Positions 25,960-34,908 of a DNA stretch of 64,000 nt are shown one piece after another. Positions within the stretch are counted from its first letter, which is position 1; each line of letters starts with the position of its first letter. Source of the stretch: Pseudoruegeria sp. SHC-113 (GTDB lineage: Bacteria > Pseudomonadota > Alphaproteobacteria > Rhodobacterales > Rhodobacteraceae); NCBI RefSeq assembly GCF_025376885.1, contig NZ_JAHUBR010000001.1, positions 434,001 to 498,000 of the forward strand. The letters are read 5' to 3'. The notes beneath the pieces were generated by a model. That model was not told where the DNA came from. It searched no databases and saw only the letters and a list, made by a program, of their open reading frames with translations. Both the position numbers and the translations under genes were made by a program.

Positions 25960-28778
25960 CACATCATCAGCCCAAGATCGACCTGTCGCCCAAGGTCTCC
26001 GACGAGATCCGCAAGACGACCTGCTACATGTGCGCCTGCCGCTGCGGGATCAACGTGCATATGAAGGACGGCAAGGTCGCCTATATCGAGGGCAACCGCG
26101 ATCACCCGGTCAATCAGGGGGTGCTCTGCGCCAAGGGCTCTTCGGGGATCATGCAGGTCAACGCGCCCTCGCGGCTGCGCGCGCCGCTCAAGCGGGTGGG
26201 GCCGCGTGGCTCCGGTCAGTTCGAGGAAATCAGCTGGGAAGAGGCTCTGACGCTCGCCACCGACTGGCTCGCGCCGATCCGCGAGGAAGCGCCGGAGAAG
26301 CTGGCCTTCTTCACGGGCCGCGATCAATCGCAAAGCTTCACCAGCTTCTGGGCGCAGGCTTTCGGCACGCCCAACTACGCCGCGCATGGCGGGTTCTGCT
26401 CGGTGAACATGGCGGCGGGCGGCATCTACACCATGGGCGGGGCATTCTGGGAGTTCGGCCAGCCCGATTGGGATCACGCCAAGCTCTTCATGCTCTTTGG
26501 CGTGGCCGAGGATCACGACAGCAACCCGATCAAGATGGGGCTCGGCAAGCTGAAGGCGCGTGGCGCGAAGGTGATCGGGGTGAACCCGATCCGCTCGGGC
26601 TATAATGCCGTGGCCGACGAATGGGTCGGCATCACGCCGGGCACCGATGGTCTGTTCATCCTGTCGCTCGTGCACTGCTTGCTGAAGGCGGGCAAGATCG
26701 ATCTGGAGTACCTCACCTGGTACACCGATGCGCCCTGCCTCGTGAACTGCGATCCCAACTCGGAAGAATACGGCCTGATCCTGCGCGATGAGGAGGGCCG
26801 CGCGCTTGTCTGGGATCGTATCGAGCGCCGCCCGCGCTGCTACGACAAGCCCGATGTCTGCCCGGATCTGGGTGGCACTTGGGTGAACGAGGGCATCGAG
26901 CATAAATCCGTCTTCCAGTTCATGGTCGAGCGCTACCTGAGCGACGAATACAGCCCCGAAGCCGTGGCCGAGCGCTGCGGCGTGCCAGCCGGCAAGATCC
27001 GTGCCATCGCCAATGAGCTGGCCCGCGTGGCCTTCGAGGAAGCTTTCGAGATCCAGCAGGAATGGACGGATTTCCGTGGCAAGAAGCACAAGGTGATGAA
27101 GGGCCGCCCCGTGGCCATGCACGCCATGCGCGGGATTTCCGCTCACGCCAACGGCTTCCAAACCTGCCGCGCGCTGCACACGCTGCAGATCCTGCTGGGC
27201 ACCGTGGAAGTGCCCGGCGGCTTCCGCTTCAAGCCGCCGTACCCCAAGCCGGTGGAAGCCCACCCCACGCCCCATTGCAAGAGCCAGCCGGGCCGCCCGC
27301 TCGATGGCCCCCACCTTGGTTTCGTGCGCGGCCCCGAACATCTGGCGCTGAAGGAAGACGGCACGCCCGCGCGGATCGACAAGGCGTTCTCCTGGGAAAA
27401 CCCGATGAGCGCCCATGGGCTGATGCATATGGTCATCAGCAACGCCCATGCGGGCGATCCCTACGAGATCGACACGCTGTTCATGTACATGGCGAACATG
27501 AGCTGGAACTCCTCCATGAACACCAAGGGTGTGATGGAGATGCTGACCGACAAGGGCGAGGACGGCGAATACGTGATCCCGCGGATCATCTATTCCGATG
27601 CCTATTCCTCGGAGATGGTCGCCTATGCCGATCTGGTGCTTCCCGACACCACCTATCTGGAGCGCCATGACTGCATTAGCCTGCTGGACCGCCCCATTTG
27701 CGAGGCCGACGGCGCGGCGGATGCGATCCGCTGGCCGGTGATCGAGCCGGACCGCGATGTGAAGGGCTTCCAGTCTATGCTCTGCGATCTGGGCGCGCGG
27801 CTCGGCCTGCCGGGCTTCGTCAATGAGGACGGCAGCCAGAAGTATGCGGATTATGGCGACTACATCACCAACCACATCCGCCGCCCCGGAGTAGGGCCGC
27901 TTTTTGGCTGGCGCATGGGCGAGGACGGCAAGGAGCAGCCCGGACGCGGCGCGGCCAACCCCGATCAGCTGCAGCGCTACATCGACAACGGCGGCTTCCA
28001 CCTGCAGCACGTTCCCGATGCGGCGCGCTACTACAAGCCGTGGAACATGGAGTACCAGGATTGGGCGGTGAAGATGGGGCTCTTTGATGTCCCGCATCCC
28101 TACCTGTTCACGCTCTACTGCGAGCCGATGCGCAAGTTCCAGCTGGCCGCCGAAGGCCATGGCGAGCGCCAGCCACCCGAGCATCTGCGCGCCCGCATCA
28201 AGGCGACGATGGATCCGCTGCCGATCTGGTGGGACACGGTGGAGGCAAACCGGGGCGCGGAGTATCCCGTTCACGCGCTCACCCAGCGCCCGATGGCGAT
28301 GTACCACAGCTGGGGCAGCCAGAACGCCTGGCTGCGGCAGATCCACGGCCAGAACCCGCTCTATGTGCCGACGAAAATCTGGGAAGAGAACGGCTTTGCG
28401 GAAGGCGACTGGGCGCGGGTGACCTCGCCCCATGGCGAGATCGTCGTGCCCGTGGCCCATATGGCGGCGCTGAACGCAAACACCGTCTGGACATGGAACG
28501 CCATCGGCAAGCGCAAGGGGGCCTGGGCGCTGGAAGAGGATGCGCCGGAGGCCACCAAGGGCTTCCTGCTCAACCACCTGATCCACGAGCTGCTGCCCGA
28601 AAAGGGCGACGGGCTGCGCTGGTCCAATTCGGACCCGATCACCGGGCAGGCGGCATGGTTTGATTTGCGGGTGCGGATCGAGAAGGCGGCTGCGCCTGCG
28701 GAAAGCCAGCCCGCCTTTGACCCAATCGCCTCGCCTGTGGGGCACGGCCCCAAGGTCAACCGTCAGAAGGTGGGGTGA
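25956..28778 (+). CDS. soeA: Sulfite dehydrogenase molybdopterin subunit SoeA
   Basis: A 940-aa molybdopterin (DMSO-reductase superfamily) oxidoreductase. The N-terminal [4Fe-4S] site uses C23, C26, C30 and C58 (TTCYMCACRCG and GVLCAKG). A candidate molybdenum ligand is C149 in HGGFCSVNMAAGG. The C-terminal molydopterin-binding domain includes LTQRPMAMYHSWGSQNAWLRQIHGQNPLYV. No Tat signal is seen, which fits a cytoplasm-facing SoeABC complex as described in Allochromatium and Ruegeria, oxidising sulfite to sulfate. ATG 25956 has GGAGG about 13 nt upstream. The gene order soeA-B-C with an iron-sulfur and a DmsC/NrfD-like subunit supports the assignment; a related formate or polysulfide enzyme is less likely. 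Confidence 0.88.
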   Translation: MTHHQPKIDLSPKVSDEIRKTTCYMCACRCGINVHMKDGKVAYIEGNRDHPVNQGVLCAKGSSGIMQVNAPSRLRAPLKRVGPRGSGQFEEISWEEALTLATDWLAPIREEAPEKLAFFTGRDQSQSFTSFWAQAFGTPNYAAHGGFCSVNMAAGGIYTMGGAFWEFGQPDWDHAKLFMLFGVAEDHDSNPIKMGLGKLKARGAKVIGVNPIRSGYNAVADEWVGITPGTDGLFILSLVHCLLKAGKIDLEYLTWYTDAPCLVNCDPNSEEYGLILRDEEGRALVWDRIERRPRCYDKPDVCPDLGGTWVNEGIEHKSVFQFMVERYLSDEYSPEAVAERCGVPAGKIRAIANELARVAFEEAFEIQQEWTDFRGKKHKVMKGRPVAMHAMRGISAHANGFQTCRALHTLQILLGTVEVPGGFRFKPPYPKPVEAHPTPHCKSQPGRPLDGPHLGFVRGPEHLALKEDGTPARIDKAFSWENPMSAHGLMHMVISNAHAGDPYEIDTLFMYMANMSWNSSMNTKGVMEMLTDKGEDGEYVIPRIIYSDAYSSEMVAYADLVLPDTTYLERHDCISLLDRPICEADGAADAIRWPVIEPDRDVKGFQSMLCDLGARLGLPGFVNEDGSQKYADYGDYITNHIRRPGVGPLFGWRMGEDGKEQPGRGAANPDQLQRYIDNGGFHLQHVPDAARYYKPWNMEYQDWAVKMGLFDVPHPYLFTLYCEPMRKFQLAAEGHGERQPPEHLRARIKATMDPLPIWWDTVEANRGAEYPVHALTQRPMAMYHSWGSQNAWLRQIHGQNPLYVPTKIWEENGFAEGDWARVTSPHGEIVVPVAHMAALNANTVWTWNAIGKRKGAWALEEDAPEATKGFLLNHLIHELLPEKGDGLRWSNSDPITGQAAWFDLRVRIEKAAAPAESQPAFDPIASPVGHGPKVNRQKVG

Positions 28779-28799
28779 GCGATGCGCAATAACTTTCAT

Positions 28800-28841
28800 G
28801 CCTCCGGCGGGGATATTTTCAGAACAAAGTGGGGCCCCAAG
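28800..28841 (-). repeat. Intergenic repeat element, short copy C, inside soeABC
   Basis: GCCTCCGGCGGGGATATTTT and then CAGAACAAAGTGGGGCCCC lie between the soeA stop (28778) and the soeB ATG (28844). The second part matches the reverse complement of copy A and the direct sequence of copy B. Its end provides the bases just before soeB. Confidence 0.7.
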
Positions 28842-28843
28842 CG

Positions 28844-29590
28844 ATGACCGCACTGCCTGACAGCACCGAGAAAAAGCTCGGGCTCGTGATCGATCTGGAC
28901 ACCTGCGTCGGGTGTCATGCCTGTGTGACGGCCTGCAAGGGTTGGAACACCCAGAACTACGGCGCGCCGCTGGCGGATATGGATGCCTATGGGGCCGATC
29001 CGGTGGGCTCCTTCCTGAACCGGGTGCATGCGTTTGAGGTCCAGCCCGAGGTGGGGGCCGCGCAGACGATCCATTTCCCGAAATCCTGCCTGCATTGCGA
29101 TGATGCGCCTTGTGTAACGGTGTGTCCGACCGGGGCCAGTTACAAGCGCGTGGAGGATGGCATTGTTCTGGTCAACGAGGACGCTTGCATGGGCTGCGGG
29201 CTTTGCGCCTGGGCCTGCCCCTATGGCGCGCGGGAGCTGGATCAGGACGCGGGCGTGATGAAGAAATGCACGCTCTGCGTGGACCGCATCTATAACGAGA
29301 ACCTGCCCGAGGAAGACCGCCAGCCGGCCTGCGTGCGCACTTGCCCCGCCGGCGCGCGCCATTTCGGCGATTTCGCGGACCCGGAGAGCAATGTCTCCAA
29401 GCTCACCGCCGAACGCGGCGGCATGGCGCTGATGCCCGAGCAGGGCACCCAGCCGGTGAACCGCTACCTGCCGCCGCGCCCGAAGGACACGATGGAGGAG
29501 GTGGACGTGCTGGCGCCGCTCCTCAAACCCGTCGCCGAGGAGCCCAAGGGCTTCCTGGGCTGGCTCGACAAGGCTCTGGAGAAGCTCTGA
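28844..29590 (+). CDS. soeB: Sulfite dehydrogenase iron-sulfur subunit SoeB
   Basis: A 248-aa ferredoxin-like electron-transfer subunit with four cysteine clusters: CVGCHACVTAC (near residue 21), CLHCDDAPCVTVCP (near 82), CMGCGLCAWACP (near 116) and CTLC with CVRTCP (about 143-170). This is the four-[4Fe-4S] pattern of DmsB/NrfC-type subunits. It would pass electrons from SoeA to the membrane subunit. ATG 28844 (MTALPDS) is preferred over an in-frame start five codons upstream that lies in the repeat. No classical Shine-Dalgarno is visible because the repeat occupies the leader. soeC follows one base after its stop. Confidence 0.92.
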   Translation: MTALPDSTEKKLGLVIDLDTCVGCHACVTACKGWNTQNYGAPLADMDAYGADPVGSFLNRVHAFEVQPEVGAAQTIHFPKSCLHCDDAPCVTVCPTGASYKRVEDGIVLVNEDACMGCGLCAWACPYGARELDQDAGVMKKCTLCVDRIYNENLPEEDRQPACVRTCPAGARHFGDFADPESNVSKLTAERGGMALMPEQGTQPVNRYLPPRPKDTMEEVDVLAPLLKPVAEEPKGFLGWLDKALEKL

Positions 29591-29591
29591 C

Positions 29592-30479
29592 ATGCATCCC
29601 GCCCCTTCCGTCATCCTGTTCACGACGCTCTCGGGCCTCGGCTTTGGCCTGTTGTTCTTTCTCGGCCTCGGCATCCCCGATGTCTCGGGTTTCGTGGCTT
29701 TTGTTTTCTTCTTCATCGGCTATGCGCTGGCCTGTGGCGGGCTCATGGCCTCGACCTTTCACCTTGCGAACCCGAAGAACGCGGTGAAGGCATTTTCGCA
29801 GTGGCGCACGAGTTGGCTGAGCCGAGAGGCCTGGCTTGCGGTGCTGGCGCTCACGGTCACGGGGCTTTACGCGGCCTGCCTGATCTTCCTTGGCCTGCAT
29901 CTGCCTGTTCTGGGGGCGCTGGGCGCGCTTCTGAGCATCGCGACGGTGTTCTCTACCTCGATGATCTACACCCAGCTTGCGAGCATTCCGCGCTGGAACC
30001 ATTGGTCCACACCGCTCTTGTTCCTGCTGCTGGCCCTTGGCGGCGGTGCGCTTCTGGCCGGGCAGGCGACGCTGGCCGGCGTTCTGCTGCTGGCCGTGGG
30101 CGCACTGCAGGCCTGGATCTGGCATGATGGCGATCAGCGCTTCGCGCGGGCGGGTTCGACCATGGGCACGGCCACGGGGCTGGGCGCGATCGGCGACGTG
30201 CGGCTGTTCGAGCCGCCGCACACGGGCACGAACTACCTGCTGGAAGAGATGGTCTATGTGGTGGGCCGCAAACATGCGGTGAAGCTGCGCCGGATCGCGC
30301 TGCTGTGCATGAGCCTGCTGCCGGCCGCGATCCTGCTGCTGCAGCCTGTGGGCCACCTACTGGCGCTTGTGGCCGTGGTGCTCCATGTGGGCGGGGTCAT
30401 GGCGGCGCGCTGGTTGTTCTTTGCCGAGGCCGAGCATGTTGTCGGCCTCTACTACGGCAAGCGTGGGGCGGTGGCCTAA
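29592..30479 (+). CDS. soeC: Sulfite dehydrogenase membrane anchor SoeC (DmsC-like)
   Basis: A 295-aa polytopic protein with about eight hydrophobic helices, of the DMSO-reductase anchor (DmsC) family. It begins with HPAPSVILFTTLSGLGFGLLFFLGLG and contains FHLANPKNAVKAFSQWRTSWLSREAW (about residues 57-82), a family hallmark. It would anchor SoeAB to the cytoplasmic membrane and deliver electrons to the quinone pool. The stop codon overlaps the end of the convergent znuB gene, leaving no room for a separate terminator. Confidence 0.9.
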   Translation: MHPAPSVILFTTLSGLGFGLLFFLGLGIPDVSGFVAFVFFFIGYALACGGLMASTFHLANPKNAVKAFSQWRTSWLSREAWLAVLALTVTGLYAACLIFLGLHLPVLGALGALLSIATVFSTSMIYTQLASIPRWNHWSTPLLFLLLALGGGALLAGQATLAGVLLLAVGALQAWIWHDGDQRFARAGSTMGTATGLGAIGDVRLFEPPHTGTNYLLEEMVYVVGRKHAVKLRRIALLCMSLLPAAILLLQPVGHLLALVAVVLHVGGVMAARWLFFAEAEHVVGLYYGKRGAVA

Positions 30480-31267
30480 CGCGCTTTCGGGCGGCCGATC
30501 CCCAGTGTCACGATGAAGATCATCCCGGCGGCCAGCACGATGCTGGGGCCGGCGGGGGTGTCGAAGCTCAAAGACAGCTGCAGCCCGGCGAGGCTTGCGA
30601 GCATGCCGAGCGCGATGGCGATGGCGGCCATGGCCTCGGGCGTGCGGGCGAGATTGCGCGCGGAAGCCGCGGGGATCAGCAGCAGCGCCGTGATCAGCAG
30701 CGCGCCCACGACCTTCAGCGCGACGGCAACGACGATGGCCAGCGCGAGCGTCAGCACCAGCTGTTCGCGCCGGGCGTCGATGCCGCTGGCCTGCGCCAGT
30801 TCGGTGTTGAGCGTGGCCGTGAGCAACGCCTGCCAGCGCCATGCCAGCAGCGCCAGTACCAGCGCCGCGCCGCCCCAGATCACCGCCAGATCCTGTTTGG
30901 ACACCGCAAGGATGTCACCGAAGAGGAAAGCGGACAGATCCACGCGCACCCCACCGAGGAAGCTCATCGCCACAAGGCCCATGGCAAGCGCGGTGTGGCT
31001 CATCACGCCGAGCGCCGTCTCGACGGCATGGCCGCGGGCATAAAGCGCGGAGACGGAGAGCGCCATTCCAAGCGCGGTGATCAGTGTGCCGATGTAGATG
31101 GAGATCGAGAAGCCGAGCGAGATCGCCACGCCAAGCACGGCGGCATGGGCCGTGGCGTCGCCGAAATAGGCCATCCGTCGCCAGACGACGAAAGAGCCCA
31201 GCGGCCCGGCGGCCAGCGCCACGCCGATCCCTGCGAGGGCGGCGCGGATCAGGAAATCATCCAGCAT
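30476..31267 (-). CDS. znuB: Zinc ABC transporter permease
   Basis: A 263-aa permease of the ABC-3 (ZnuB/MntB) family with about eight transmembrane helices. It opens with MLDDFLIRAALAGIGVALAAGPLGSFVVWRRMAYFGDATAHAAVLGVAI, which contains the conserved AHAA element, and ends with helices around FDTPAGPSIVLAAGMIF. It forms the membrane channel for zinc import together with ZnuC and periplasmic ZnuA. Its ATG overlaps the znuC stop by one base (TGATG), so the two are coupled. The 3' end overlaps the soeC stop on the other strand. Confidence 0.94.
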   Translation of the reverse strand: MLDDFLIRAALAGIGVALAAGPLGSFVVWRRMAYFGDATAHAAVLGVAISLGFSISIYIGTLITALGMALSVSALYARGHAVETALGVMSHTALAMGLVAMSFLGGVRVDLSAFLFGDILAVSKQDLAVIWGGAALVLALLAWRWQALLTATLNTELAQASGIDARREQLVLTLALAIVVAVALKVVGALLITALLLIPAASARNLARTPEAMAAIAIALGMLASLAGLQLSLSFDTPAGPSIVLAAGMIFIVTLGIGRPKAR

Positions 31268-32070
31268 CAGGCGGCTCCGTGGGGGTGGGTGTGCCCGTGA
31301 TCATGCCCGTGATCGTGGCTGTGATCATGGCTGTGATCGTGGCTGCAGCCCTCGTCGAGGTGGTCGTGCTCATGATCATGGTCGTGTTGGTAAAGCGCCA
31401 GCGCGCCGCCGGAGCCAAGGCCGAAGAGCGCGCGGTATTCCGGCGCTTCCGACACCACCGTGGGCGCGCCCTCGCAGCAAATATGGCCGTTGAGGCAGAT
31501 CACGCGGTCGGTGGCGCGCATCACCACGTGCAGATCGTGGCTCACCATCAGAACGGCGCAGCCCATCTCGGCGCGGATCGCCTCGATCAGGCGGTAGAAG
31601 GCGGCAACGCCGGGCTGGTCGAGCCCCTGCGTGGCCTCATCAAGAATCAGGATCTCGGGCTGCATCAGCAAGGCGCGGGCCAGCAGCACGCGCTGGAACT
31701 GGCCGCCGGAGAGCGCTGCCATCTGGCGTTCTTCCAGCCCCGGCACGCCGACGCGTGTGAGCATGGCGGCAATCGCTTCCTTGCCGTGGCGCTTGGGCAG
31801 GCAGAGGAAGCGGCGCACTGTCAGGGGCAGGTTGGCATCGAGGCTCAGCTTCTGGGGCACGTAGCCGATGCGCAGGCCGGGTTTGCGGCGGATCACGCCG
31901 CCGGTGGGGGCGATCACCCCCAGAAGGGCGCGCAGCAGGGTGGATTTGCCCGAGCCGTTGGGGCCGATCACGGTGACGATCTCGCCGGGCTCGATTGCGA
32001 AGTTCACTGCCGCCAGCGCGGGCGTGTCGGTATAGGCAACCGACATGTTCTGCGCCTCAAGCAGGCTCAT
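31267..32070 (-). CDS. znuC: Zinc ABC transporter ATP-binding protein with His-rich tail
   Basis: A 267-aa ABC ATPase. Walker A is GPNGSGKST (36-44), the signature is LSGGQFQRV (120-128), and Walker B ILILDEAT lies near 140. The last ~40 residues (229-264) form an extreme His/Asp tail with 16 histidines, in runs such as HDHDHEHDH and SHDHSHDHGHDHGH. The tail should bind zinc on the cytoplasmic side and may act as a metal buffer or sensor. ATG 32070 (MSLLEAQ) overlaps the zur stop (ATGA); a longer in-frame extension upstream would be read inside zur and is rejected. Operon order is zur-znuC-znuB. Confidence 0.95.
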   Translation of the reverse strand: MSLLEAQNMSVAYTDTPALAAVNFAIEPGEIVTVIGPNGSGKSTLLRALLGVIAPTGGVIRRKPGLRIGYVPQKLSLDANLPLTVRRFLCLPKRHGKEAIAAMLTRVGVPGLEERQMAALSGGQFQRVLLARALLMQPEILILDEATQGLDQPGVAAFYRLIEAIRAEMGCAVLMVSHDLHVVMRATDRVICLNGHICCEGAPTVVSEAPEYRALFGLGSGGALALYQHDHDHEHDHLDEGCSHDHSHDHSHDHGHDHGHTHPHGAA

Positions 32071-32552
32071 GTAGCGGCGCCTTCGCTGCAGGCGGGGCAG
32101 ATGCCGACGGCCTCGATGCTGCTCTGGGCCACGGAGAACCCCATGCCTTGTGCCGCCTCCGACAGTGCCGCGAGCACGTTTTCCGCCGGGGCTTCTGCCA
32201 CGGATTTGCACGAGGAGCAGATCAGGAACACCGGGCTGTGATCGTCGCCGGGGTGGGCGCAGGCGGTATAGGCGTTAAGCCGCTGGATGCGGTGGGCAAG
32301 CCCGTTCTCCACCAGAAACTCAAGCGCCCGGTAGGCCACGGGCGGCTGGCTGCCGAAGCCGCCTTCCGCGAGCCGATCCAGCACCTCGTAAGCGCCAAGG
32401 GCGCGGTGGCGCTCCAGCAGGATCTCCAGCGTGCGCCGCCGCACCGGTGTCAGCCGCAGCCCGCGCGCCTTGGCGATGGTTTCGGCCTGCGCGAGGCCTT
32501 CGTTGCGGCAGGCGGTATGATCGTGGCTGTGAAAGGCGCTGGTGTCTGGCAT
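32067..32552 (-). CDS. zur: Zinc uptake regulator Zur (Fur family)
   Basis: A 161-aa Fur-family repressor. The N-terminus contains a His-containing stretch (FHSHDHTACRNEG). The winged helix includes RGLRLTPVRRRTLEILLERHRALGAYEVLDRL (about 30-61) with PPVAYRALEFLVENGLAHRI as recognition region. The structural zinc site uses CSSC (near 114) and CPAC (near 153), and HPGDDHSPVFLICSSC is the typical Zur metal-binding segment. With zinc bound it should repress znu genes. A 15-bp palindrome lies just upstream, between zur and the divergent znuA, and presumably is its operator, giving autoregulation. Confidence 0.94.
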   Translation of the reverse strand: MPDTSAFHSHDHTACRNEGLAQAETIAKARGLRLTPVRRRTLEILLERHRALGAYEVLDRLAEGGFGSQPPVAYRALEFLVENGLAHRIQRLNAYTACAHPGDDHSPVFLICSSCKSVAEAPAENVLAALSEAAQGMGFSVAQSSIEAVGICPACSEGAAT

Positions 32553-32575
32553 GGCGGTTTCCCGGTCTTTCGAGT

Positions 32576-32590
32576 TGTAATGTTATTACA
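32576..32590. promoter_or_regulatory. Zur-box-like palindrome between zur and znuA
   Basis: TGTAAT-GTT-ATTACA is a perfect 6-bp inverted repeat with a 3-bp centre in the 94-bp gap between the divergent zur and znuA starts. The position and AT-rich palindromic form match zinc-uptake-regulator sites of alphaproteobacteria. It could repress both directions at once. Confidence 0.75.
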
Positions 32591-32646
32591 TCACGAGTAC
32601 AGACACCCTCTGTATCGCTTCCCTGACGCCGAAACAAGGATCTCCC

Positions 32647-33720
32647 ATGAAACGCCTGATCGCCGCCGCCGGACTGGCCGCAGCTTCCGCCCAACCCGCC
32701 TTTGCCGATGTGCCCCACGTGGTCACCGACATCGCGCCGGTGCATTCGCTGGTGGCACAGGTGATGGGGACATTGGGCACGCCGGATCTACTGATCGACG
32801 GCGCGATGGATCCGCACAGCTTCCAGATGAAACCCTCGCAGGCGCGCAGCCTTTCGGAGGCGGATCTCTTCGTCTGGGTCGGGCCGGAGCTGACGCCCTC
32901 GCTCGAGCGGGCCATCGAGGGCACCGGCGTGAAGGGCGAAGCGCTCGCGCTGCTGGGCCATGTCCATGGGGAGGCGCATGGCGAGGCGCATGGTGAGGAC
33001 CACCACGAGGATCATGGCGACGAGAAGCACGGTGATCACGCGCATGATGACCACGCGCATGACGACCATGGCGATGAGAAGCACGACGATCATGCCCATA
33101 ACGACGAAAAGCATGACGACCACGCGGAAGGCGAACACAAGGAAGCCGGGCACGACGATCACGGGGACGAGCACGGCGACGATCACCACGGCCATGATCA
33201 CGGCGGGGTGGACCCGCACGCCTGGCTCGATCCGATGGTTGCCCGTGAATGGCTTGGAGAAATCGCGCTCCACCTCGGCGAAGCAGACCCGGAAAACGCC
33301 GCCACCTATGCCGCCAATGCGCTGGCTGCCCAAAGCCGCATCGACACGCTGATTGCCAATGTCGAAGGCACGCTCGCTGATGGCGGGCTTGGCCCGGTTC
33401 TGGTGTTCCACGACGCCTATGATCATTTCGCCGATCGTTTCGGGGTGGAAATCCTCGGCGCGTTGAAAGCCGGCGATCACGCTGCGCCCAGCGCCGCCCA
33501 GATCAAGGAACTGCGTGACGAGGTCGCCGCCCAGCCCGTGGCCTGCGTGTTCCGCGAGCCGCAGCAGGACGACCGCCTGATCCGCGCCGTGGTGGAAGAC
33601 ACCGACGTGGGCTACGGCCTGCTGGATCCGACGGGCGCGACGCTCACCCCCGGTGCCGATCTCTACGATGCGCTGATCCTCGGGATGGCCAAGAGCTTCG
33701 CCACCTGCGGCGGCAACTGA
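32647..33720 (+). CDS. znuA: Zinc ABC transporter substrate-binding protein
   Basis: A 357-aa periplasmic zinc-binding protein. Residues 1-21 are a signal peptide ending in AFAD. The first zinc ligand is H in DPHSFQMKPSQA (near residue 58), and others lie in DPHAWLDPMVA (near 193) and VFHDAYDHFADRF (near 258). A large charged loop of about 85 residues (about 105-190), dominated by His, Asp, Glu and Gly (HDDHAHDDHGDEKHDDH and similar), inserts between the first and second lobe motifs. Such loops are known in ZnuA but this one is long. It delivers zinc to ZnuBC. A strong terminator follows. Confidence 0.95.
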   Translation: MKRLIAAAGLAAASAQPAFADVPHVVTDIAPVHSLVAQVMGTLGTPDLLIDGAMDPHSFQMKPSQARSLSEADLFVWVGPELTPSLERAIEGTGVKGEALALLGHVHGEAHGEAHGEDHHEDHGDEKHGDHAHDDHAHDDHGDEKHDDHAHNDEKHDDHAEGEHKEAGHDDHGDEHGDDHHGHDHGGVDPHAWLDPMVAREWLGEIALHLGEADPENAATYAANALAAQSRIDTLIANVEGTLADGGLGPVLVFHDAYDHFADRFGVEILGALKAGDHAAPSAAQIKELRDEVAAQPVACVFREPQQDDRLIRAVVEDTDVGYGLLDPTGATLTPGADLYDALILGMAKSFATCGGN

Positions 33721-33747
33721 CACTCGGCGCGCAACCTGTCAGACAAC

Positions 33748-33790
33748 AAAAACCCCCCGGCAGCATTGGCCCATGCTGCCGGGGGGCTTC
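33748..33790. terminator. Strong terminator hairpin after znuA
   Basis: CCCCCCGGCAGCA pairs with TGCTGCCGGGGGG around a short loop. It is preceded by AAAAA, so it can serve as a terminator in the leftward direction too. It lies between the convergent znuA and ugpC-like genes. Confidence 0.8.
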
Positions 33791-33840
33791 TCGCATCGCT
33801 GAAGTAACGCGGCGGCTTGCAGGACGCCGCGCCCGAGTGA

Positions 33841-34905
<1,065 letters not shown>

Positions 34906-34908
34906 GAA

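Noticed and set aside
25803-28853. A 1016-residue open frame on the minus strand opposite soeA
   Set aside because: Same reason: GC-rich third positions keep the antisense frame open. No recognisable protein motif, and the plus strand has the complete molybdopterin enzyme.
32950-33215. Repeated CATGACGACCA-type units considered as a CRISPR or regulatory array
   Set aside because: They lie in frame within znuA and encode its histidine-rich loop.
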